In this document: positions 27,544 through 35,628 of the stretch, piece after piece | Numbering within the stretch: position 1 is the first letter of the stretch | Layout of the letters: each line of letters opens with the position of its first letter | NCBI GenBank assembly: GCA_945860385.1 | Contig: CAMAQD010000006.1 | Location: forward strand, 71,027 to 135,026 | Source of the DNA: Flavobacterium psychrophilum | GTDB taxonomy: Bacteria > Bacteroidota > Bacteroidia > Flavobacteriales > Flavobacteriaceae | Reading direction: 5' to 3' | DNA: 64,000 bases | Position numbers and translations under genes: made by a program | Notes under the pieces: generated by a model | Databases searched by the model: none | Seen by the model: only the letters and a program-made list of their open reading frames with translations | What the model was told of the DNA's origin: nothing

Positions 27544-28893
27544 ATGAATCTAAATCAAATACAAAACGTCTATTTTATAGGAATCGGAGGAATCGGAATG
27601 AGTGCTTTGGCGCGTTATTTCAAAGCCATTGGTAAAAATGTATCGGGTTATGATAAAACCGAAACCGAACTTACAATAGATTTACAAAAACTTGGAATTG
27701 ATATTCATTTTGAGGATAAAATCGATTTAATTCCTGATGATTATTATGTAGAAAATACCCTTGTAATAATCACTCCAGCTGTTCCAAAAACACATTCGGA
27801 ATGGAATTATTTTGTGGAAAGAAATTATGAATTAAAGAAAAGAGCCGAAGTTCTGGGAATTATAACCAAAGATACTTTTTGTTTTGCCGTAGCTGGAACT
27901 CACGGAAAAACAACGACTTCAAGTATTTTAGGACACATTTTATTCGAAAGTGGCGCAGATGTTACGGCCTTTGTTGGTGGAATTGTAGAAAATTACAACT
28001 CGAATTTAATTGGAAACGGAAAAACTATTACAGTTGTAGAAGCAGATGAATTTGACCGCTCTTTTTTACATTTGCATCCCGATATTGCTTGTGTAACCTC
28101 TATGGATGCAGATCATTTGGATATTTATGGAGACAAAGAATCAATTGAAGAATCATTTAGGGAATTTGCTGATAAAATTGAAGACAAAACCAAACTTTTT
28201 ATAACAAATGAACTAGATCTAAAAGGAATTACTTGTGCAGTCAATGAAAATGCCAATTTTAAGGCTTTTAATATTAGAATAATTAACAGTCAATATGTTT
28301 TTGATGTAAAAACACCATCAGAAACCTTGGAAAACATAGAATTTGGCTTACCTGGAAAACATAATTTAATGAATGCGCTAATGGCATTAGCAATGGCAAA
28401 AACTTTCGGCATCCCAACTGAAGACATTGCTAGTGCTTTGCGCTCATTTAAAGGAATCAAGCGCCGATTTTCGTATCAAATCAAAAGCGAAAAATTAGTT
28501 TATATTGATGATTATGCACACCATCCAACCGAAATAAATGCAGTTCATCAAGCAGTAAGAGAATTATATCCAAACCAAAAAGTTTTGGCTATTTTTCAAC
28601 CCCATTTGTTTAGCAGAACTAAAGATTTTGCCGATGATTTTGCCAAAAGTTTGGCCGCTTTTGATGAAGTAATTTTATTAGATATTTATCCAGCAAGAGA
28701 ATTGCCAATGGATGGAATCACTTCGAGTTGGTTATTGGATAAAATAAAAAATTCCAGTAAGAAATTAGTTTCAAAACAGAAGTTAATTCCAGCAATTTCA
28801 GAAAGTAGCGCAACCGTTATTGTTACAATTGGTGCAGGAGATATTGGCGAAATGGTATCAACAATTAAAAAAGCATTAAATGAAACTCTTTAA
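27544..28893 (+). CDS. murC: UDP-MurNAc:L-alanine ligase MurC
   Basis: This Mur ligase adds the first amino acid of the stem peptide. I choose the ATG at 27544 (MNLNQIQNVYFIGIGGIGMSA, 449 residues). A TTG-initiated extension to 27508 is possible but has no family support. The ATP loop is AGTHGKTTTSS, with DYAHHPTEI and RTKDF motifs downstream. It overlaps ftsQ by 14 nt. Confidence 0.95.
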   Translation: MNLNQIQNVYFIGIGGIGMSALARYFKAIGKNVSGYDKTETELTIDLQKLGIDIHFEDKIDLIPDDYYVENTLVIITPAVPKTHSEWNYFVERNYELKKRAEVLGIITKDTFCFAVAGTHGKTTTSSILGHILFESGADVTAFVGGIVENYNSNLIGNGKTITVVEADEFDRSFLHLHPDIACVTSMDADHLDIYGDKESIEESFREFADKIEDKTKLFITNELDLKGITCAVNENANFKAFNIRIINSQYVFDVKTPSETLENIEFGLPGKHNLMNALMALAMAKTFGIPTEDIASALRSFKGIKRRFSYQIKSEKLVYIDDYAHHPTEINAVHQAVRELYPNQKVLAIFQPHLFSRTKDFADDFAKSLAAFDEVILLDIYPARELPMDGITSSWLLDKIKNSSKKLVSKQKLIPAISESSATVIVTIGAGDIGEMVSTIKKALNETL

Positions 28894-29605
28894 TTGGACA
28901 AATATTCGATTAATACTAATGTTTTCGTTGGTAATTTTTTTGTATTCATTTACTTCGGATCGAAATAATAACAGAAAATTGTCGAAATCTGTTGTAGTTT
29001 TTGTAGGAGAAGATGCCTTGTTTATCAATCAAGAAACGGTTAATAAATTGTTAATAGAAAATAATACAGACGTTAAAAGTATAGGCAAAGATAAATTAGA
29101 TTTGAATAGATTGGAAAAAAGGCTGAACTCACACGAAATGATAGAAAAATCTGATGTGTTTGTGAGCATTGATGGGGTTATGAAAGCAGTAGTGAAACAA
29201 AAAACTCCGGTAGGTAGAGTTTTTGACGGAGACAATTCTTTCTACATTGATTATAAAGGAAATAGGATGCCCTTGTCGGCAAATTATACAGCTAGAGTTC
29301 CACTTATTTCGGGGGTAATAAATAAAAAAAACAGCGAAAAATTAGCCGAATTATTTCGTATAATATACGACGATGAGTTTTTGAAAAAAAACATCATTGG
29401 TGTACAGATTATGCCAAACGGAAGCTTAAAATTGTTGAACAGAAATTATAACTATCAAATAGATTTTGGTGGAACATTAAGAATGAACGCTAAATTCAAT
29501 AATTATAAAGTTTTTTTTCAAAAAGCGGTTTTAGATAGTTCGTTACACAAATACAAAACAATCGACCTGAGATTTGCACAGCAAGTGGTATGTACTAAAA
29601 AATAG
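28880..29605 (+). CDS. ftsQ: Cell division protein FtsQ
   Basis: The 241-residue bitopic protein has a short N-terminus, one membrane helix at about 7-25, and a periplasmic domain with a beta-rich region that includes KTPVGRVF and FYIDYKGNRMPLS. Bacteroidota FtsQ is poorly conserved; position between murC and ftsA and topology support the name. It overlaps murC by 14 nt and ends 3 nt before ftsA. Confidence 0.85.
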   Translation: MKLFNWTNIRLILMFSLVIFLYSFTSDRNNNRKLSKSVVVFVGEDALFINQETVNKLLIENNTDVKSIGKDKLDLNRLEKRLNSHEMIEKSDVFVSIDGVMKAVVKQKTPVGRVFDGDNSFYIDYKGNRMPLSANYTARVPLISGVINKKNSEKLAELFRIIYDDEFLKKNIIGVQIMPNGSLKLLNRNYNYQIDFGGTLRMNAKFNNYKVFFQKAVLDSSLHKYKTIDLRFAQQVVCTKK

Positions 29606-29608
29606 AAA

Positions 29609-30991
29609 ATGGAAAAAGAGAATATTGCAGTAGGTCTAGATATTGGCACAACAAAAATAGTTGCCATGATTGGCAAAAAAAATGAGTACGGAAAACTAGA
29701 AATTTTGGGTGTTGGAAAATCAAAAAGTCTAGGTGTAGCCAGAGGTGTTGTAAATAATATCACACAAACCATTCAATCCATTCAGCAAGCAGTGCTTGAA
29801 GCAGAAAATAAATCAGGGTACAAGATAAATAATGTGGTTGTAGGCATTGCAGGTCAACATATCCGCAGTATTCAACACAGCGATTATATCATCAGAAAAA
29901 ATGCTGAAGAAGTAATTAGCGAATACGATATTCAACTTTTGATCGACCAAGTAAATAAATTGGCTATGTTGCCTGGGGAAGAAATCATTCATGTTTTACC
30001 ACAAGAATACAAAATTGACGGGCAATCAGACATCAAAGAACCAATAGGAATGTATGGCGGTAGATTAGAATCAAGTTTTCACGTCGTGGTTGGACAAGCT
30101 TCATCCATCCGAAATGTTGCGAGATGCATTCAAAGTGCCGATATTGAATTGTCTGGTCTAACCTTAGAACCTTTAGCTTCGGCAAATGCGGTTTTAAGCC
30201 AAGAAGAAAAAGAAGCAGGTGTAGCATTAATAGATATTGGAGGCGGAACAACAGATTTGGCCATTTTTAAGGACGGAATTATTCGCCACACAGCAGTAAT
30301 CCCTTTTGGTGGAAATGTAATTACAGATGACATTAAAGAAGGCTGTTCAATTATCGAAAAGCAAGCTGAATTATTGAAAGTTAAATTTGGATCAGCTTGG
30401 CCAGGTGAAAATAAAGACAATGAAATCGTTTCAATTCCAGGTTTGAGAGGAAGAGAACCAAAAGAAATATCATTAAAGAATTTGTCTAAAATAATTCACG
30501 CTCGCGTAGTAGAAATTATCGAACAGGTTTTTACAGAAATAAAAGAGTATGGTCACGATGATCCACGTAAAAAACTAATAGCAGGAATTGTTTTAACTGG
30601 TGGAGGTGCTCAACTAAAACACATCAAACAGTTAGTAGAGTACATAACCGGAATGGATACAAGAATTGGTTATCCAAACGAACATTTAGCAGGAAATTCA
30701 GATGAAGAAATTTCTTGTCCGTTGTACGCTACAGTTGTAGGTTTAGTGATGAATAGTATTGAAAATAAAACCCAAAGTGCAACTAGAATAGACAAAAACT
30801 CTGGCACAAAAACAGTAAGACAGTCAATAGTACAAGTCGAAGAAGAAGAAATAATAAAAGAAGATCTCAAGGAATTACAAATTCCAACAATTGATAAAAA
30901 AGCAACCGAAGTGACTTCAAGCAAAAAGAACTTTTTTGACTTAAGTGGTTACTTAGGAAGAATCAAAGAGTTCTTAGATAATGCAGAATAA
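29609..30991 (+). CDS. ftsA: Cell division protein FtsA
   Basis: The 460-residue actin-like ATPase tethers FtsZ to the membrane. It begins with VGLDIGTTKIVAMIG, has the DIGGGTTDLAIF phosphate-binding motif near residue 210 and GIVLTGGGAQL near residue 330. The C-terminus FFDLSGYLGRIKEFLDNAE is a predicted amphipathic helix for membrane binding, after a variable linker. It lies 39 nt before ftsZ. Confidence 0.95.
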   Translation: MEKENIAVGLDIGTTKIVAMIGKKNEYGKLEILGVGKSKSLGVARGVVNNITQTIQSIQQAVLEAENKSGYKINNVVVGIAGQHIRSIQHSDYIIRKNAEEVISEYDIQLLIDQVNKLAMLPGEEIIHVLPQEYKIDGQSDIKEPIGMYGGRLESSFHVVVGQASSIRNVARCIQSADIELSGLTLEPLASANAVLSQEEKEAGVALIDIGGGTTDLAIFKDGIIRHTAVIPFGGNVITDDIKEGCSIIEKQAELLKVKFGSAWPGENKDNEIVSIPGLRGREPKEISLKNLSKIIHARVVEIIEQVFTEIKEYGHDDPRKKLIAGIVLTGGGAQLKHIKQLVEYITGMDTRIGYPNEHLAGNSDEEISCPLYATVVGLVMNSIENKTQSATRIDKNSGTKTVRQSIVQVEEEEIIKEDLKELQIPTIDKKATEVTSSKKNFFDLSGYLGRIKEFLDNAE

Positions 30992-31030
30992 GGAATAAAA
31001 TAATTTAGTAAAAATATTAAAAACCATAAG

Positions 31031-32965
31031 ATGATGAGCAACTCAGAATTTGGCAGCATTTCGTTTGATTTACCAAAAAACCAATCAAATGTAATAAAAG
31101 TTATAGGTGTTGGCGGAGGCGGAAGCAATGCTATAAACCACATGTTTAAACAAGGTATAAAAGGCGTAGACTTTATCGTTTGCAATACCGATTCTCAGGC
31201 TTTGGACAATAGTTCTGTGCCAAACAAAATTCAGTTAGGAGTAAACCTAACCGAAGGACTTGGAGCCGGAGCAAATCCAGATGTTGGACAACAATCGGCA
31301 ATAGAAAGCATTGCTGAAATCGAAAAAATGCTTGACAGTAACACCAAAATGGTTTTCATCACCGCAGGTATGGGTGGAGGAACTGGTACAGGTGCAGCGC
31401 CAGTAATTGCTCAATTGGCTAAAGAAAGAGATATTTTAACAGTTGGAATCGTGACCTTACCGTTCTCATTTGAAGGAAAAGTTCGCCTTGAACAAGCGCA
31501 AATCGGTATCAATAAATTGCGTAAACAAGTTGATTCTTTAATTGTGATCAACAATAACAAATTAAGAGAAGTATATGGAAATCTAGGTTTTAAAGCTGGA
31601 TTTTCTAAAGCTGATGAAGTTTTGGCAACAGCATCAAGAGGTATCGCCGAAGTAATTACGCATCATTATACTCAAAATATCGATTTAAAAGACGCCAAAA
31701 CTGTTTTAGCAAATAGTGGAACTGCAATAATGGGATCGTCTGTTTCTAGTGGCGAAAACAGAGCGAAGGAAGGAATTATTTCGGCCTTAGATTCTCCTCT
31801 ATTAAACGATAACAAAATCACTGGTGCCAAAAACGTATTGTTGCTCATCGTTTCTGGTTCTAATGAAATCACTATTGATGAAATAGGTGAAATCAACGAT
31901 TACATTCAAGTTGAAGCAGGACACAATGCCAATATTATTATGGGTGTTGGTGAAGATGAATCTCTTGGCGAATCAATTTCTGTGACCATTATTGCTACTG
32001 GATTTGACATCGAACAACAACGTGAAATCGTAAATATTGAGCCAGCCAAAATAATACACGTACTTGGTGACGAACAAAAAAGTGTGCACGATTTTACCAA
32101 TAAAACGGTAACAGCTTTTAACAGTAATATTGAAACTCCATTAGCAAAAACTGAGGATAGAATTATTTTTGAATTATTGGAAGAAGAACAAGAAGTTGTT
32201 GAAGAGCCTGCAAAAGTTGTACTCAAAAGTGAAGAACTTATGGGTATGAATGAGTTTATTAGAAATTTAGACGTTACTTTCGAAATTGTTTCCCCTATCA
32301 AAGACTTAGATTTTGTTGTGTCATCAGTAGAAGTTAAACAAATAGAAGTCGTTGAACCTAAAATATATTTTAAAGAAGAACAAGCTACATTATCATTCGA
32401 CTTGCCACTTTTTAAGTCTGAACCAGTAAAAAAAGAAGAAACCAAAATACTTTTTGAGCTAAGCAATGAGACGAGAGATATTAAAGTAAATGAACCTGTT
32501 CAATTTGTTCCTGTAACGGAATTGACAGATAACGGAATCATCAGATATTCTCTTGAAGAATATACCGAAGTTGAAAATGCATTATTGGATTCAAAAGCTA
32601 GTGCAGTAACAGTTGAAGAAGTAATTCCAGAGGAGTTGAACATCACAATGAAAAAAGTTGATGAAATTGAAAACACATCTGTTACTTTCGAAAACATTTC
32701 TCCAATGGATATGACAATTCAGGAATCAATGAAATTAAGAACCGAAGAAAGAAGAAAAAAATTAAAGGATTTTAATTATAAATTTCACAATAACATTTCA
32801 AAAGTTGACGAATTAGAAAGAGTACCTGCTTATAAAAGACAAAACATAGAACTTTCAAAAGGACAAACGACTGGAACTAATTCTAGAATATCAGTTGGAA
32901 TAGATAGTAATGACGACCTACAATTGAGATCGAACAATTCTTTCTTACACGATAATGTTGACTAA
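31031..32965 (+). CDS. ftsZ: Cell division GTPase FtsZ with long C-terminal extension
   Basis: The tubulin-like GTPase forms the Z ring. The core (about 1-325) has GVGGGGSNAINHM, the tubulin signature GGGTGTGAAP and NTDSQAL. At 644 residues it is far longer than the 383 of E. coli: residues about 330-625 are an acidic, low-complexity linker rich in Glu and Val. The end (LRSNNSFLHDNVD) looks like a conserved tail peptide that could bind FtsA. A strong terminator at 32988-33023 closes the operon. Confidence 0.96.
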   Translation: MMSNSEFGSISFDLPKNQSNVIKVIGVGGGGSNAINHMFKQGIKGVDFIVCNTDSQALDNSSVPNKIQLGVNLTEGLGAGANPDVGQQSAIESIAEIEKMLDSNTKMVFITAGMGGGTGTGAAPVIAQLAKERDILTVGIVTLPFSFEGKVRLEQAQIGINKLRKQVDSLIVINNNKLREVYGNLGFKAGFSKADEVLATASRGIAEVITHHYTQNIDLKDAKTVLANSGTAIMGSSVSSGENRAKEGIISALDSPLLNDNKITGAKNVLLLIVSGSNEITIDEIGEINDYIQVEAGHNANIIMGVGEDESLGESISVTIIATGFDIEQQREIVNIEPAKIIHVLGDEQKSVHDFTNKTVTAFNSNIETPLAKTEDRIIFELLEEEQEVVEEPAKVVLKSEELMGMNEFIRNLDVTFEIVSPIKDLDFVVSSVEVKQIEVVEPKIYFKEEQATLSFDLPLFKSEPVKKEETKILFELSNETRDIKVNEPVQFVPVTELTDNGIIRYSLEEYTEVENALLDSKASAVTVEEVIPEELNITMKKVDEIENTSVTFENISPMDMTIQESMKLRTEERRKKLKDFNYKFHNNISKVDELERVPAYKRQNIELSKGQTTGTNSRISVGIDSNDDLQLRSNNSFLHDNVD

Positions 32966-32987
32966 CTAATTTATACCAAAGTTGATT

Positions 32988-33023
32988 AACCCGAAAATTC
33001 AAATAATTTTCGGGTTATTTTTT
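32988..33023 (+). terminator. Rho-independent terminator of the dcw cluster
   Basis: A perfect 12-bp stem (32988-32999 with 33005-33016, 5-nt loop) is followed by a T-rich run, 22 nt after the ftsZ stop. Confidence 0.88.
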
Positions 33024-33076
33024 GCTTAATATCATGATGGATGAACCAATCAGTTGTTAATTCAATTATATTTCTT

Positions 33077-33084
33077 TAAATTTG
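33077..33084 (+). promoter_or_regulatory. Promoter -7 box of the yqeY-type gene
   Basis: TAAATTTG matches TAnnTTTG, 87 nt upstream of the next start codon and after the ftsZ terminator, so the gene at 33172 probably has its own promoter. Confidence 0.45.
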
Positions 33085-33136
33085 TCTTCCCGACTGCAAT
33101 CGAGCAAATTTAACTTTTAAATGTTCTCAAATCTGC

Positions 33137-33161
33137 AATCTAAAATCTAAAATCTAAAATC
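33137..33161. repeat. Tandem 7-nt repeat (AATCTAA)
   Basis: Three exact copies of AATCTAA plus a partial fourth occupy the end of the leader, just before the yqeY start. Related heptamers occur at 33621-33676 and, inverted, at 62520-62554. Confidence 0.75.
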
Positions 33162-33171
33162 ATAATTTTAT

Positions 33172-33621
33172 ATGAGCTTATCAACACAAATCATGGAGGA
33201 AATTAAAACCGCCATGAGAGCCAAAGATACTATAGCGTTAGAAGCCTTAAGAGCAATTAAATCTGAAATTCTTTTAGCTCAAACCGCAACTGGATCCAAA
33301 GACGAAATCTCTGAAGCAGACGAAATTAAATTACTTCAAAAACTGGTAAAAACCCGTAAGGACAGTGCCAAAATTTACACCGAGCAAAACCGTATGGATC
33401 TTGCCGAACCTGAATTAGCTCAAATCGCAGTTATCGAAAAATTCCTTCCAGCGCAACTAAGCGAAGCCGAAGTAGAAGCTATAATCACAAAAATTATTGC
33501 AGAAACAGGTGCAACAGGCATTGCTTCAATGGGAAAAGTAATGGGAATCGCCTCAGCACAACTAGGCGGAACAGCCGAAGGAAAAACCATCTCGGCTATC
33601 GTCAAAAAACTCTTGACTTAG
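33172..33621 (+). CDS. yqeY: GatB/YqeY domain protein
   Basis: This 149-residue protein is a stand-alone version of the helical tail found on GatB of the tRNA amidotransferase. Signatures include KARDT-like AMRAKDTIALEALR near the start, the RKDSAKIYTEQNRMDLAE stretch, EKFLPAQLSE, and MGKVMGIASAQLGGTAEGK near the C-terminus. Its cellular role is not established; tRNA binding is assumed from GatB. It is followed by a tRNA gene. Confidence 0.88.
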   Translation: MSLSTQIMEEIKTAMRAKDTIALEALRAIKSEILLAQTATGSKDEISEADEIKLLQKLVKTRKDSAKIYTEQNRMDLAEPELAQIAVIEKFLPAQLSEAEVEAIITKIIAETGATGIASMGKVMGIASAQLGGTAEGKTISAIVKKLLT

Positions 33622-33676
33622 ATTTACTATTTAGAAATTGGCATTTACAATCGTAAATCTAATATCTGAAATCGTA
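33621..33676. repeat. Degenerate 7-nt tandem repeat before tRNA-Arg
   Basis: Eight in-phase heptamers can be read: GATTTAC, TATTTAG, AAATTGG, CATTTAC, AATCGTA, AATCTAA, TATCTGA, AATCGTA. AGATTTAC at 33620-33627 is the inverse of GTAAATCT at 33653-33660, so the block can also fold. Confidence 0.55.
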
Positions 33677-33686
33677 TATAAATAAT

Positions 33687-33760
33687 GGCTTCGTAGTTCA
33701 ACTGGATAGAATTTCAGATTTCGGCTCTGAAGGTTGCAGGTTCGAACCCTGCCGAGGTCA
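33687..33760 (+). tRNA. tRNA-Arg (anticodon TCG)
   Basis: The sequence folds as a 74-nt cloverleaf: 7-bp acceptor (GGCTTCG with CGAGGTC, two G-U pairs), D arm with AACTGGATAGA, anticodon stem TCAGA/TCTGA with loop TTTCGGC, and T arm GCAGG/CCTGC with loop TTCGAAC. The anticodon at positions 34-36 is TCG, reading CGN arginine codons. The discriminator is A and the CCA end is not encoded. A terminator follows directly. Confidence 0.95.
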
Positions 33761-33762
33761 CA

Positions 33763-33795
33763 AAAAAATCCGAAGTTTAAAGCTTCGGATTTTTT
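33763..33795 (+). terminator. Terminator after tRNA-Arg
   Basis: A 13-bp stem (33763-33775 with 33783-33795) ends in a T run immediately after the tRNA. The A run on the left arm also allows termination of the minus-strand rpe transcript, so it may be bidirectional. Confidence 0.85.
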
Positions 33796-33814
33796 GTATA
33801 AAAGGGTTTTTAAT

Positions 33815-34477
33815 TTAGAAACATGTCAATTTCTTCAAATCGGCTATGGTTTGAGTAGGATTTTCAGCTCCAAAAACATAACTTCCAGCAACCAAAACAT
33901 CAGCACCGGCATTTACTAATTGAACTGCGTTTTTATTAGTTACTCCGCCGTCAATTTCTATAATTGTATTAGCGCCTTTTCGAGAAATCAATGCTTTTAA
34001 TTTTTCAACTTTAGAAAAGGTGTTTTCGATGAAAGATTGCCCTCCAAAACCAGGATTCACACTCATTATCAAAACCATATCAATATCGTTGATGACATCT
34101 TCTAATAAATCTACATTGGTGTGTGGATTCAAGGCTACTCCAGCTTGCATTCCTTCGGCTTTGATGGCTTGTAAAGTTCTGTGAAGATGCGGACAGGCTT
34201 CAAAATGAACACATAATACATTAGCTCCCAAATTAGCAAAAGTCTTAATATATCGATCTGGATCTACAATCATCAAGTGAACATCGATTGTTTTCTTGGC
34301 GTGTTTAGCAATGGCAGCTAAAACTGGCATTCCGAAAGAAATATTTGGAACAAAAACACCGTCCATAATATCAATATGAAACCAATCGGCATCACTGTTG
34401 TTAACCATTTCGATGTCACGCTGTAAATTGGCAAAATCAGCAGCAAGAACTGATGGTGCGATAAGTGTATTCTTCAT
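33815..34477 (-). CDS. rpe: Ribulose-5-phosphate 3-epimerase
   Basis: The 220-residue TIM-barrel enzyme interconverts ribulose-5-phosphate and xylulose-5-phosphate in the pentose phosphate pathway. Signatures: IAPSVLAADFANL at the start, FHIDIMDGVFVPNISFG, DVHLMI, MSVNPGFGGQSF and EIDGGV. I use the ATG at 34477 (MKNTLIAPSVLA); the longer frame to 34546 adds non-conserved residues and runs across the rpoD terminator. A TACCTTTG box on the minus strand at 34499-34506 lies 22 nt upstream. Confidence 0.95.
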   Translation of the reverse strand: MKNTLIAPSVLAADFANLQRDIEMVNNSDADWFHIDIMDGVFVPNISFGMPVLAAIAKHAKKTIDVHLMIVDPDRYIKTFANLGANVLCVHFEACPHLHRTLQAIKAEGMQAGVALNPHTNVDLLEDVINDIDMVLIMSVNPGFGGQSFIENTFSKVEKLKALISRKGANTIIEIDGGVTNKNAVQLVNAGADVLVAGSYVFGAENPTQTIADLKKLTCF

Positions 34478-34498
34478 TATGTAGTTAAATTGTTTTGG

Positions 34499-34506
34499 CA
34501 AAGGTA
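34499..34506 (-). promoter_or_regulatory. rpe promoter -7 box
   Basis: CAAAGGTA on the plus strand reads TACCTTTG on the minus strand, matching the consensus. It lies just beyond the rpoD terminator hairpin, so rpe starts its own transcript there. Confidence 0.6.
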
Positions 34507-34511
34507 ATATA

Positions 34512-34543
34512 AAAAATAAAACTCCGGTAATCAGCCGGAGTTT
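34512..34543 (-). terminator. rpoD terminator
   Basis: A 9-bp stem (34519-34527 with 34535-34543) is followed on the minus strand by a T-rich run. It lies about 50 nt downstream of the rpoD stop. Confidence 0.75.
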
Positions 34544-34594
34544 CAATCATCAATCAAAAAACGAACAGTTAATCAGACCGTCGTTACTCATCTA

Positions 34595-35458
34595 TTAACC
34601 TAAATAGGTTTTTAATATTTTACTTCTTGAAGTATGTTTCAATCTTCGAATAGCTTTTTCTTTAATCTGACGCACACGTTCACGAGTCAGGTCGAAAGTC
34701 TCCCCTATTTCTTCTAATGTCATCGGATGTTGATCACCAAGACCAAAATACAAACGAACCACATCAGCTTCTCTTGGAGTCAATGTTTCTAATGAACGCT
34801 CGATTTCAGTACGCAATGATTCCTGAATTAAATTTCTATCTGGATTTGGTGATTCACCAGAACGCAATACATCGTAAAGGTTTGAATCTTCTCCTTCAAC
34901 AAGTGGCGCATCCATAGAAAGGTGACGACCCGAGTTTTTCATAGATTCTCTTACGTCGTTTACGGTCATGTCCAATTCTTTGGCAATTTCCTCAGCTGTT
35001 GGTGGTCTTTCGTTAGATTGCTCTAACAAGGCATACATTTTATTGATTTTATTAATAGAACCAATTTTGTTTAAAGGCAAACGAACGATACGAGATTGTT
35101 CGGCCAAAGCTTGCAAAATCGATTGGCGAATCCACCAAACGGCATACGAGATGAATTTGAAACCACGTGTTTCATCAAAACGTTGTGCTGCTTTTATCAA
35201 ACCTAAGTTTCCTTCATTTATCAAATCGGGAAGTGTTAATCCTTGATTTTGATATTGTTTTGCCACCGAAACCACGAAACGCAAATTGGCTTTGGTCAAT
35301 TTCTCTAAAGCTTTTTGATCTCCAGCTTTGATCTTTTGTGCCAATTCTACTTCTTCATCGGCAGTGATAAGATCCACTTTTCCAATTTCCTGTAAGTACT
35401 TGTCTAATGATGCAGTTTCACGATTGGTTACCTGCTTGGTGATTTTAAGTTGTCTCAT
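34595..35458 (-). CDS. rpoD: Primary RNA polymerase sigma factor
   Basis: I start the gene at the ATG at 35458 ([21 protein letters not shown], 287 residues). Region 1.2 ([15 protein letters not shown]), region 2 ([50 protein letters not shown]), region 3 and region 4 ([33 protein letters not shown]) are complete. The short form without region 1.1 is the known Bacteroidota housekeeping sigma, which recognises the TAnnTTTG boxes seen throughout this window. It is monocistronic, with a terminator on each side. Confidence 0.95.
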   Translation of the reverse strand: MRQLKITKQVTNRETASLDKYLQEIGKVDLITADEEVELAQKIKAGDQKALEKLTKANLRFVVSVAKQYQNQGLTLPDLINEGNLGLIKAAQRFDETRGFKFISYAVWWIRQSILQALAEQSRIVRLPLNKIGSINKINKMYALLEQSNERPPTAEEIAKELDMTVNDVRESMKNSGRHLSMDAPLVEGEDSNLYDVLRSGESPNPDRNLIQESLRTEIERSLETLTPREADVVRLYFGLGDQHPMTLEEIGETFDLTRERVRQIKEKAIRRLKHTSRSKILKTYLG

Positions 35459-35550
35459 GTTTTTGTCTCTTTCATTTAAAGTGTACAAATACTTATACGT
35501 TTGAAGTTTGAGAAAAGTTACAAAAGGATTGAAAATATTTTTTATTTAAC

Positions 35551-35583
35551 AAAAAACCCGTTTCAAATGAATGAAACGGGTTT
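35551..35583 (-). terminator. pnp terminator
   Basis: A perfect 12-bp stem (35554-35565 with 35572-35583, 6-nt loop) is followed on the minus strand by a T run, 46 nt after the pnp stop. Confidence 0.85.
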
Positions 35584-35628
35584 CCCTATAAATGAACCTT
35601 TAGTAAACTAAGATTTGATTACTCCTAT

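Noticed and set aside
31906..32466. 186-codon open frame antisense to ftsZ
   Set aside because: Serine- and threonine-rich low-complexity product that mirrors the acidic FtsZ linker on the other strand; no start context or homology.
33137..33161. Possible CRISPR array at the AATCTAA repeats
   Set aside because: Units are 7 nt without spacers, and no cas genes are present.
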